Shown: piece after piece, positions 57,071 through 64,000 of the stretch
Position numbering within the stretch: the stretch's first letter is position 1
Layout: each line of letters starts with the position of its first letter
Source of the DNA: Povalibacter uvarum
Lineage (GTDB): Bacteria > Pseudomonadota > Gammaproteobacteria > Steroidobacterales > Steroidobacteraceae
Direction of reading: 5' to 3'
DNA: 64,000 bases
Assembly (NCBI RefSeq): GCF_014202975.1
Contig: NZ_JACHHZ010000001.1
Location: 1,054,001-1,118,000 of the forward strand
Position numbers and translations under genes: made by a program
The notes under the pieces: model-generated
What the model was told of the DNA's origin: nothing
What the model saw: the letters and a program-made list of their open reading frames with translations, nothing else
The model's database searches: none

Positions 57071-58267
57071 CTATCTCCCGCCCATGATGGCTACGTAATC
57101 AGTCGCCCAGCGACTGTAGGGGATGCAGGCGTCGCCCTGGGTTGCGCAGCGAGCTTCCGGCGTGCGCCAGAAGTGGATCTTGTCGAAGTTCTCGAAGCCG
57201 TTGTTCTTGCAGCCTTCTGCGCCCAGCAGGTCGTTGCCGTTGCAGGCGGCGGGCACGACTGGCAGCGAGCCGAACCACGAGGCGACATCCCCCTGGACCT
57301 TCGCGCTGATCGACCATTCCATCCACTTGTAAGCACAGTTCGGGTGCTTGGCCTGCGTGTGGAGCATCGTCGTGTCGGCCCAACCCGTTGCGCCCTCGGC
57401 CGGCACCGTGCTCGCGACCGGCTGCTTGTTGGCGACGAGCGTGTTCACCTGGAAAGGCCACGAGCTCGACGCGACGACGCCCTCGTTGGTGAAGTCCTGG
57501 ACCTGAACGTTGGCGTCATGCCAGTAGCGCTGCACCAGCGGATGCTGGCCGCGAAGCAGCTCCAACGCCGCTGTGTACTGCGCTTCAGTCAGTTCGTACG
57601 GGTCCTTGATGCCGAGATCCGGCTTCGTGCTCATGAGATAGAGCGCGGCATCGGCGATGTAGATCGGTCCGTCGTACGCCTGGATGCGTCCCTTGTTGCT
57701 CTTGCCGTCCCCAAGCTTCTGATCCGCGAACAGCACGCCCCAGGTGGTGGGCGCGGTCTTGAAGACGTTCGTGTTGTACATGAGCACGTTGGGGCCCCAT
57801 TGATAAGGCACGCCGTAGTGCTTCCCGTCCACGAAATGCCACGGCGCTTCCTTCAGGCGCGGGTCGAGCGTTTCGTACGAAGGGATCCTGGTAACGTCCA
57901 CCGGCTGCACGGTGCCGCCGCGAATCAGTCGCAACGACGCATCGCCCGAGGCCGTGACGAGGTCGTAGCCCCCTTGCGTCATCAGCGAGACCATCTCATC
58001 CGACGTTCCGGCGGTCTTCACATTGACCTTGCAGCCGGTGTCCGTTTCGAACTTGCTGACCCAGTCGTAGTTCTTGTCGGTTTCACCGCGTTCGATGTAG
58101 CCAGGCCAGGCCACAATATCGACTTGTCCTTCCAGCGCCGCGGTGGCAGTGGCCGCCGGAGCGGTCGCAGCGGGGGGTTCCGGCTCCTTCTTGCCGCAAG
58201 CGGTCACCGCGAGTGCAATGGAAGCCATGAGCAACAGACGAGCAGACGGATCGATGGCAGATCGCAT
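57071..58267 (-). CDS. ydcS: Polyamine-type substrate-binding lipoprotein, PotD/YdcS type
   Basis: 398 aa. The N-terminal signal ends in the lipobox VTAC, so Cys24 is probably lipidated; an Ala/Pro/Thr linker follows. The periplasmic-binding fold shows VDIVAWPGYIERGET, GYDLVTASGD and YGVPYQWGPNVLMYN, as in PotD relatives. It captures a putrescine/spermidine-like ligand. It is the first gene of the ydcSTUVW-type operon, with GGGGAG 5 nt before the ATG. E. coli YdcS also has a reported polyhydroxybutyrate synthase activity; this cannot be judged here. Confidence 0.92.
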   Translation of the reverse strand: MRSAIDPSARLLLMASIALAVTACGKKEPEPPAATAPAATATAALEGQVDIVAWPGYIERGETDKNYDWVSKFETDTGCKVNVKTAGTSDEMVSLMTQGGYDLVTASGDASLRLIRGGTVQPVDVTRIPSYETLDPRLKEAPWHFVDGKHYGVPYQWGPNVLMYNTNVFKTAPTTWGVLFADQKLGDGKSNKGRIQAYDGPIYIADAALYLMSTKPDLGIKDPYELTEAQYTAALELLRGQHPLVQRYWHDANVQVQDFTNEGVVASSSWPFQVNTLVANKQPVASTVPAEGATGWADTTMLHTQAKHPNCAYKWMEWSISAKVQGDVASWFGSLPVVPAACNGNDLLGAEGCKNNGFENFDKIHFWRTPEARCATQGDACIPYSRWATDYVAIMGGR

Positions 58268-58385
58268 AAAGACTCCCCGTTGGATTTGATCTTGGGATCA
58301 CGCGGACTTGAGATGCGACTCATCCCCGGCCGCCGCTGGCTTGAGGATTCGAAGGAGAGTGTAGCGCCGCGACGGGGAGTGTCGT

Positions 58386-59126
58386 CTACATCGTGCCGGC
58401 GAGAGAGAAGGGACGCCGTCCTTGCGCGTCGGGCTCGCCGAGGAATCGCAACGAGTCCGTAATCGAGGATCCGGCCTCAGGGCGGGCGGCGATCGAGCCT
58501 TCGATCAGGTAACTGCGGTCGGGTTTGAGCCGGATATTGCCGGCGATCTCCATCGGGCCGCCCTGATCGGACAGGGCACCGACGAGTTCCTCACCCGCTG
58601 CGTCAGGGGGGAAGATCACTTTATAGCTGCCCATGTTGGCCGGTCTGCGCGCGGGACCCGTGAGGTCGAGGACGTCGGCCGTCCCGTCCAACTCTACGGG
58701 CCAGCCGTTCTCCAGTACGAGTTTCGTCATCTTGGCGTTGATCGTGCCGGTCCAGCCGGGCGCTGCCGAAGGCGGCAATGCGGAAAGCGGCATGGACGCC
58801 GTCAGATCCGTGAGCGTGAGCTTTCCGCCCGTCATCGGAACCGACAGACCGGTCTCAACGAAGCCATCGCGGCGAGCGACCTTCAGATCGACGCTGAGAC
58901 GTCCGATGAAGAGCGGCAGTGCGTGCAGGTTCCAGGAGACATTGCCAAGCTGGGTTGGACCGATCTGGACGATCTGCGCACGTCCATTCCAGGCGGTGCC
59001 TTCGACACCGGCGATTGCGATCGGGGGCGGGAGCCGCGACAGAATGACGCTGGCGGGCAGCGTCACGATCACGAGCACCAGGTAAGTGACAATACCGAGC
59101 GCGGCCAGCGGCCAGATTCTTTTCAT
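58386..59126 (-). CDS. gspN: Type II secretion system protein N
   Basis: 246 aa with one N-terminal membrane helix (about 5-27), then a periplasmic beta-rich domain with GVEGTAWNGRA and the family-typical C-terminal SLRFLGEPDAQGRRPFSL. GspN is an accessory inner-membrane component of the type II secretion machine. It is the last gene of the gsp operon, 13 bp after gspM. Confidence 0.88.
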   Translation of the reverse strand: MKRIWPLAALGIVTYLVLVIVTLPASVILSRLPPPIAIAGVEGTAWNGRAQIVQIGPTQLGNVSWNLHALPLFIGRLSVDLKVARRDGFVETGLSVPMTGGKLTLTDLTASMPLSALPPSAAPGWTGTINAKMTKLVLENGWPVELDGTADVLDLTGPARRPANMGSYKVIFPPDAAGEELVGALSDQGGPMEIAGNIRLKPDRSYLIEGSIAARPEAGSSITDSLRFLGEPDAQGRRPFSLAGTM

Positions 59127-59139
59127 GCGGGAGGGAGAA

Positions 59140-59637
59140 TCAGCTCGCGGCCCGGTTCAACACGAGATTCGCATTGACCAGCCCCGAGCGCGACGTGCGA
59201 TCAAAGGAGGCCGATTCGATGCTGATGGCGTGGACCTGCTGGAGATTGCCCAGGCACTTCACCAGCACGTCGAATGCTGCCGATTCGAGCCGCACGCGGA
59301 TGCCCGTCTCACCGTTCGGTGTCTGGCCCGTCAACGAAGTGCCGAGCCCGCATTCACGTGCAGTGCGGTCGACGAGGACGACGAGCGATTCGCCAGTGGG
59401 CGCGGCACCGATCGGCTGATTGGCACCAAGCGTCTGAAGCTCGCCCGCCACGCTGCGCATGTAAGCGAGGTCGCTTTCCTTGCGCGCGACACGCTCGCTC
59501 CGGTCGTGCAGCGTCTTGTAGAACGGCGCGAGCGCGAACGTATAGAGCGCGGCCAGAACGACGAGGACCGCGCCGCCCGAGACGATCGCGCGTTCGCGCG
59601 GCTTGAGGGAATTGAACCAGTCCTTGATCTTCTGCAT
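59140..59637 (-). CDS. gspM: Type II secretion system protein M
   Basis: 165 aa. A short cytoplasmic N-terminus with LKPRERAIVSGGAVLVVLAALYTF forms the membrane helix (about 13-33). A coiled region and a small ferredoxin-like periplasmic domain follow. GspM stabilises GspL in the inner-membrane platform. It lies 16 bp after gspL. Confidence 0.9.
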   Translation of the reverse strand: MQKIKDWFNSLKPRERAIVSGGAVLVVLAALYTFALAPFYKTLHDRSERVARKESDLAYMRSVAGELQTLGANQPIGAAPTGESLVVLVDRTARECGLGTSLTGQTPNGETGIRVRLESAAFDVLVKCLGNLQQVHAISIESASFDRTSRSGLVNANLVLNRAAS

Positions 59638-59653
59638 GGCGTCGCGTCCTTGA

Positions 59654-60916
59654 TCAGGTCCCGGTCTGCTTGAACTTCATGCGGCCTTCCACCTTGGAAT
59701 CGCGTGGATTGGCGGACTGAATTTCAGCGACGAGCCCGCGCTCCGAAGCCACATGCTGGATCTTGTCCAGCTCATCGACCGAAGTCGCGTAGATGCGCAC
59801 GTCGGTCGTGTTGTCGCGATAGGAAAGCGCTTCGACGGTCACTCCGGGGGTCTGCGCGATCGCGTCTCGCAGGACGCCCATCGTCGTCATCATGCCGCCG
59901 CTGACTTCGCCGCCGCCGCGCAGTGCACTGAGGCGCATTTCGAATTGCTTACGCGCCTCGAGGGGATCCGGAATCGGCGCGCCCGGCATGGTTTGCTGAT
60001 AGAGCTGGGCGATCTCGGTGTCGAGGCGCGCTTCATCGCGCTTGAGATCGACGATCTGCCACGCCTTGACCGCGAAATGAGCCACCAGGAAGACACCCGC
60101 CAGAATCGCTGCGTAACGCCAGGGCTGGAACGACAGCCGCAGCTTCGTCTTCTGCGCATAAGCGCCTTGCAGCAAGTTGATCGATGAACCCTGCATCACG
60201 TTCGCAGCGAGCAACGGCAGCGGGCCGTCGGGCAACAGCTTGAGCTGCAGACTCGCGGTGAACTCACGCAGACCCTCGAAAAGGTCGCGGTCGCGCTCGT
60301 ACACGTCTTCGGTCAGGTAGATCGTTACGTGCTCACGCGAATCATCGCCCGCTGCAAGCGCGAGCTGCACGGCTTCGATCAGTGGCTGAACATCGAGCAC
60401 AGCGCCCTGACCGGACTCGCGCTTCACGAATACGCGTGCGCCGTCTACGAGCAACGTGACGCCGTTGGGAGTAACGGGGAGGGCAGTGGTCTCCGCGTAT
60501 ATCGCATCTGCATGAAGATTCGCCGCGCTGAGTGCGTCGCGCCATGTATCCATCTGATCGCGAGCAACGGCGGCGACGGGTGTGCCGGGACGATCATCCC
60601 GCTTGCCCACGGCGAAATGCAGGTCCTCGATGTCGGTCGCCATCTGCTCTTCGAGCGCGAAGGGAACGACCTGCAAGAGCTTCGCGCCGCTCTTCACCGG
60701 CAATACGGGCTCGGCGAGATAGACGTCGGTGCCTGGAACGATGACGATCACCCGGCGCCCACCGCTAAACGCAGCGGCATTCGCAAGCGGGCCTGATTGA
60801 ACGTTGCCATGCCGCGCCCCAGTGCTGTCGACCGCGAGCCATTGCGCGATCCAGCCATCGGCGACATCGGCAGGCTTGGAGGCAGCGTTGAGTCGGATGA
60901 CCAGAGCTTCTGTCAT
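59654..60916 (-). CDS. gspL: Type II secretion system protein L
   Basis: 420 aa. The cytoplasmic actin-like domain (about 1-250) recruits the GspE ATPase. A membrane helix (about 255-278, WRYAAILAGVFLVAHFAV) and a periplasmic ferredoxin-like domain follow. The start overlaps the gspK stop by one base (TGATG). Confidence 0.92.
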   Translation of the reverse strand: MTEALVIRLNAASKPADVADGWIAQWLAVDSTGARHGNVQSGPLANAAAFSGGRRVIVIVPGTDVYLAEPVLPVKSGAKLLQVVPFALEEQMATDIEDLHFAVGKRDDRPGTPVAAVARDQMDTWRDALSAANLHADAIYAETTALPVTPNGVTLLVDGARVFVKRESGQGAVLDVQPLIEAVQLALAAGDDSREHVTIYLTEDVYERDRDLFEGLREFTASLQLKLLPDGPLPLLAANVMQGSSINLLQGAYAQKTKLRLSFQPWRYAAILAGVFLVAHFAVKAWQIVDLKRDEARLDTEIAQLYQQTMPGAPIPDPLEARKQFEMRLSALRGGGEVSGGMMTTMGVLRDAIAQTPGVTVEALSYRDNTTDVRIYATSVDELDKIQHVASERGLVAEIQSANPRDSKVEGRMKFKQTGT

Positions 60917-61884
60917 CAGGCGGTTCCGAAGCTTCTTAGAATGGGGCTGACCAGGTTCGACTGGCCGGTGCGGTACAACAGACTGTACAGGGTGAACTGG
61001 GTAGTGCCAATAGTGACCCAGATGTTCGCGCGGAAGTAATTGCTGCTTTCGCCGATGACATTGCCCTCGGTCAGCTGGCTCTTCTTGCCTGCTTCCAGGG
61101 GGAATTCCTGCAGGCTCGGATAGCAGCGCTGTTTGCGAAGCTCGATCACGTTCTCGCGCGCAAGCGTGAACTCGCGGTTGCCGCCGAGCAGCGCATCGAG
61201 CACCTCCGGCGACGCAGTGCAGAGATTGATCTTGGCGCCGACCGGTAGTGCGGTAACGAACGGCTCGAGCCTTCGATAGCGTTCGATCCCGAAGTCATGC
61301 AGGGCAAGCAACTCGCTCGCACGCGTGATGCGCATGTTCGGCGGACGATAGGCCGGCGTCAGCGACGTGTAGACGCTGTCTTCCGCGCCGTCGGGAAAAC
61401 CGGGATCCAGATCACTGTCGAGCCAGTCGACGATCATGTCGGCCCATTTCTCTTCGAGCTCGAGGATGCCGAGAAGCAACTTGAATCGCTCGACGGCTTC
61501 ATCGTCCCGCACGAGCGTGCCGTTCTCGAACTTCACCAGGCTGTTGAGATTGAAACGTCCCTGCATGTCTTCGAGGCCACCGGAAACTTCGCCGCCATCG
61601 ACGGGGATCGGCGGCATCGGCATCGCCCATTCCTCCGTGAAATCGTCGACCTTCGAACCGCCGAGAGTGTCCTTCCTGAGGATGTCGGCGGCCCACGCTT
61701 CCGCCCCCATGGCGATCTGGAAACCCTGGTCCAGTGAGAACATCGTGACGGTGCGGCGTTGATCGAGGTAACCCTTGAATCCGACGTTGACCGCAAGGAT
61801 CGTGGCGAGCGCAACGACCAGCACTGCCGTGATCAATGCAACGCCGCGCTGTGTTCCGCGCCTGATGAGCGACGACGGGTTCAT
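60916..61884 (-). CDS. gspK: Type II secretion minor pseudopilin K
   Basis: 322 aa. Prepilin-like N-terminus RRGTQRGVALITAVLVVALATILAV, in which the usual +5 Glu is absent, as is normal for GspK, the tip pseudopilin. The large periplasmic alpha domain has GRFNLNSLV and LDSDLDPGFPDGAEDSVYTSLTPAY segments typical of GspK. The start ATG overlaps the gspJ stop by 4 nt. Confidence 0.93.
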   Translation of the reverse strand: MNPSSLIRRGTQRGVALITAVLVVALATILAVNVGFKGYLDQRRTVTMFSLDQGFQIAMGAEAWAADILRKDTLGGSKVDDFTEEWAMPMPPIPVDGGEVSGGLEDMQGRFNLNSLVKFENGTLVRDDEAVERFKLLLGILELEEKWADMIVDWLDSDLDPGFPDGAEDSVYTSLTPAYRPPNMRITRASELLALHDFGIERYRRLEPFVTALPVGAKINLCTASPEVLDALLGGNREFTLARENVIELRKQRCYPSLQEFPLEAGKKSQLTEGNVIGESSNYFRANIWVTIGTTQFTLYSLLYRTGQSNLVSPILRSFGTA

Positions 61885-62513
61885 CCACCCACCTCCACCA
61901 GCCGCTTGATCTCGCCCCAGTCTTCCAGCTCGAGCGTGATTTCGACTGCGAGCGGTCGTGCCGTCCGCACATTCACACCTGAGTATCCGAGCGGCGGCCA
62001 TTGATCCTTCCAGTCACGATCGGCGCCGAGGTAGCGCACCGACACACTCTTGACCTTGTCGAGCAGCACCACGCTCACGGGCTCGACGGTCTGTGTGCGG
62101 TCCAGCACATGCCAGTATTCGCGCACGAGATCGGTATCTTCGAGCCGATAGGACACGCGCTGGAGCGTCGACCGGGGAACGCCAGCCGGATTGCTCCAGC
62201 CGGAGTGTGTGAGTTCAATCGCGTCATCCGTGCCCTTGGTGGCGCGCAGTGCCGGCTGCAGTTCCTCGCCCATGGCCGGACGCACTGCGCGAGGCTCCAA
62301 TGTTTCGAAATCCTGTGTCATCCGCATGACAGCAGCCTGGATAGCACGAGTCCTTTTTGCGCCTTCGTCGATACGCTCGCTCTGTGACATGAGCTGGCTG
62401 TAGCCACCCAGCGCAAGCATGCCGACGAGGGCGAAGATCGCGACCGCGACGAGGATCTCCAGCAGCGTGAAGCCGCTACTGCGTGTGACAGAGTGCGGTG
62501 CGGTGCCCATCAC
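61881..62513 (-). CDS. gspJ: Type II secretion minor pseudopilin J
   Basis: 210 aa. The prepilin peptidase site is Gly14/Phe15 (SSGFTLLEILVAVAIFALVGM) with Glu19 at +5. The beta domain contains LRVSYR-like strands and ends in LELEDWGEIKRLVEV. It is part of the GspI-J-K tip complex. It overlaps gspI by 4 nt. Confidence 0.94.
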   Translation of the reverse strand: MMGTAPHSVTRSSGFTLLEILVAVAIFALVGMLALGGYSQLMSQSERIDEGAKRTRAIQAAVMRMTQDFETLEPRAVRPAMGEELQPALRATKGTDDAIELTHSGWSNPAGVPRSTLQRVSYRLEDTDLVREYWHVLDRTQTVEPVSVVLLDKVKSVSVRYLGADRDWKDQWPPLGYSGVNVRTARPLAVEITLELEDWGEIKRLVEVGG

Positions 62514-63085
62514 TCGCTCGGCTCCGGTTGCGGAGGAGGCTCACCGCCGTCGCCCGGTTCGGGTGAAGTCGGCGGCTCCGGCGGCTGCTCGTTGTCCTTG
62601 CCATCGTCCTTCTTGTCGTCGTCCTTCTTGTCGTCGTCCTTTCCACCGTTCTCGCCGCCGTTCTGTTCTTCGTCCGACGACTGCCACATCACGATCGTGC
62701 TGCCGGGCTGGGCAAGCGCGGCGCCATAGAAACCGGTCACGGTGGCGAGCGAGGAATTCTCGTCCGCATCCTCCAGACGGACACTGATGTCGATGCGTCG
62801 CACGCTTTCGACCGGTGTCTGCGTCACTTCCATCGTCCAGCGCCAGCGGCGATCCGCCATCTCGACTTCGTCGGACGACTTGTCGATCTTCGGCGGTGAC
62901 TGCGACAGACGCGCCTGCGTCAGCTGGTTCATGGCGACCCAGTGCGCGAGCGTCTTGTCGCGAATGTAACTGCTGTTGCTCGCCGTCTGGCTCACGGCTT
63001 CGATCACGCCGAGCATGCCGAGCGCCACGATCACGAGCGCGGCGAGGACTTCCAGGAGGGTGAAGCCGAGGATTCGAATGCGCAT
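62510..63085 (-). CDS. gspI: Type II secretion minor pseudopilin I with acidic tail
   Basis: 191 aa. The prepilin site is Gly7/Phe8 (LGFTLLEVLAALVIVALG) with Glu12 at +5. The conserved GspI domain ends near residue 134; about 57 extra residues follow, made of Asp/Lys/Asp clusters and Pro-Glu repeats. GspI is usually about 120-135 aa, so this tail is unusual. The ATG at 63085 starts 1 bp after the gspH stop. Confidence 0.93.
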   Translation of the reverse strand: MRIRILGFTLLEVLAALVIVALGMLGVIEAVSQTASNSSYIRDKTLAHWVAMNQLTQARLSQSPPKIDKSSDEVEMADRRWRWTMEVTQTPVESVRRIDISVRLEDADENSSLATVTGFYGAALAQPGSTIVMWQSSDEEQNGGENGGKDDDKKDDDKKDDGKDNEQPPEPPTSPEPGDGGEPPPQPEPSE

Positions 63086-63086
63086 G

Positions 63087-63752
63087 TCAGCGTCTCGCCT
63101 TGGTCGCATCGCGTTTGTCTTTCTCGTCTTCCGGCGGCTTGGTCTGCGCAACGACCTGCCAGGGCTCGGTGTCTTCGCGCTTCTCGAGGCGCAGATCGGT
63201 GTCGGGCAGGACTTCCACGCGCCACTTCGCAGGCTCGGAATCTCTTTCGAGTTGCAACTCGAAAGGCATGATATCGCCGCTCGACAGCACCATGATCTGC
63301 GGCGGCCATTTCTTGTCTTCGTCGCGGTCTCCGCGATCCACCGCGCCGTCACGCTTCATCACGATCTCTCGCGATTCGACCCACAGCCGGAAGCGCAGGC
63401 CCTCGGGCAATTCGCGAGTTGCGAACAGCCGGTCGCCTTCCATCGGCATCCACCGATTCTCTCGTCCGTCGAACCGCAGAAACTCATAGCCCCTGGTGGA
63501 GACGAACATGCCGAGGTCCAGGCCCTGAAGCTCCATCTCTTCGCGCGCCTGCTGCAACACGGCCCAGACGCGTTCCATTTCTTCCTGCGATTCCCGATCG
63601 CGCCCGAGGATGTTCACTGAGAGCGTCGCCGCGGAGACGATCACGCCGATCACTACGATGACGACGAGGATCTCCATCAACGTGAAGCCCGCTGCGTCGC
63701 GCGGGAATGCGCGACAGCCAGTGATCGGGAGAGAAGGGCGAATGCCTGGCAT
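63087..63752 (-). CDS. gspH: Type II secretion minor pseudopilin H
   Basis: 221 aa. The prepilin site is Gly22/Phe23 (AAGFTLMEILVVIVVIGVI) with Glu27 at +5. The globular domain follows; the C-terminus is long and charged (EKREDTEPWQVVAQ then Lys/Arg/Glu/Asp-rich). It primes assembly of the pseudopilus shaft. It follows gspG by 58 bp. Confidence 0.92.
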   Translation of the reverse strand: MPGIRPSLPITGCRAFPRDAAGFTLMEILVVIVVIGVIVSAATLSVNILGRDRESQEEMERVWAVLQQAREEMELQGLDLGMFVSTRGYEFLRFDGRENRWMPMEGDRLFATRELPEGLRFRLWVESREIVMKRDGAVDRGDRDEDKKWPPQIMVLSSGDIMPFELQLERDSEPAKWRVEVLPDTDLRLEKREDTEPWQVVAQTKPPEDEKDKRDATKARR

Positions 63753-63810
63753 TCAGAGGTGACCAGCGCAATCGCCGGTCGGCGGGTTCAGAAAATTTCT
63801 GGCGTCTATG

Positions 63811-64000
63811 TCACTGCAGGGTCCAGTTGCCGACGTCGGTGTTGATGCCTTCGCCGCCTTCCTGGTTGTCTGCGCCGAGCGTGAACAGGTCATACTCGCC
63901 GTGCTCGCCGGGGCTACGGTACTGGTAATCGTTGCCCCAGGGATCTTTCGGCACCGACTTCATGTATTCGCGCCAGTTACGCACGGTCGTGTCGTTCGGC
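63811..64000 (-). CDS. gspG: Type II secretion major pseudopilin G (partial, C-terminal 62 residues)
   Basis: The reverse strand from the window edge encodes a frame ending in DPWGNDYQYRSPGEHGEYDL and GADNQEGGEGINTDVGNW before a TGA at 63811-63813. The calcium-binding Asp-rich loop of GspG is clear. The N-terminus with the prepilin site lies outside the window. Confidence 0.93.
   Translation of the reverse strand, partial: PNDTTVRNWREYMKSVPKDPWGNDYQYRSPGEHGEYDLFTLGADNQEGGEGINTDVGNWTLQ

Overview
This 64 kb window is GC-rich, densely coded chromosome of a free-living gammaproteobacterium. It is most likely close to the Xanthomonadales/Steroidobacterales. The clues are a fused aspartate kinase-diaminopimelate decarboxylase, a nine-protein his operon under a TrpR-like repressor (HisR type), a SAM-I riboswitch on metX-metB, AddAB-like recombination helicase/nuclease genes, a type II secretion operon and a PEP-CTERM protein. 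No transposase, integrase, CRISPR array, rRNA or complete tRNA was seen. The content is mainly biosynthetic core with a few accessory islands.

Layout. 0-6 kb: carbohydrate use (secreted glycosidase-like protein, GH1 beta-glucosidase, orphan UgpC/MalK-type ATPase). 6-13.4 kb: glyA behind a ZTP riboswitch, a MaoC hydratase, a SAM hydrolase, a small acidic protein, the lysC-lysA fusion and an SMP-30 lactonase. 13.4-20.8 kb: the complete histidine pathway, all on the minus strand, hisR-GDCBHAF-IE, preceded by a perfect 32-bp operator. 20.9-25.4 kb: SAM-I riboswitch, metX, metB, nitronate monooxygenase, enoyl-CoA hydratase. 25.4-31 kb: leuCDB, ilvE and ilvC on the minus strand, with a terminator in the ilvC leader. 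31-38.7 kb: aminopeptidase, EamA permease, ilvD, an ornithine-cyclodeaminase-like gene, an HMG-CoA-lyase-like gene, a GntR regulator, a peroxiredoxin. 38.8-43 kb: etfAB, a maleate-isomerase-like protein, an AlaA-type aminotransferase. 43-49 kb: AddB/AddA-like pair. 49-52.6 kb: a very unusual lipase-like/subtilisin fusion and a PEP-CTERM protein with a sigma-54-like promoter. 52.6-58.3 kb: a ydcSTUVW-type polyamine/GABA-aldehyde operon. 58.4-64 kb: gspG(partial)-H-I-J-K-L-M-N.

Regulation is readable from the DNA. One-carbon and amino-acid genes are controlled by two riboswitches (ZTP for glyA, SAM for metXB), one repressor/operator pair (HisR for his) and one apparent leader terminator (ilvC). 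These pathways connect: methionine feeds SAM, the his and purine pathways share AICAR/ZMP, and glyA supplies one-carbon units.

The signal not explained by any gene is a recurring set of intergenic hairpins. Each arm is a short tandem array of 7- to 9-bp units facing an inverted array of the same unit. Three near-identical copies use CACGGAG at an exact 9-bp period. Others use GGATGGC, TAGCCAGC, GAGCNRC or GCCAGYM units. They lie against stop codons or just upstream of ribosome binding sites. The other top candidates for novelty are the hydrolase-subtilisin fusion and a hisF gene whose only plausible start codon is ATT.
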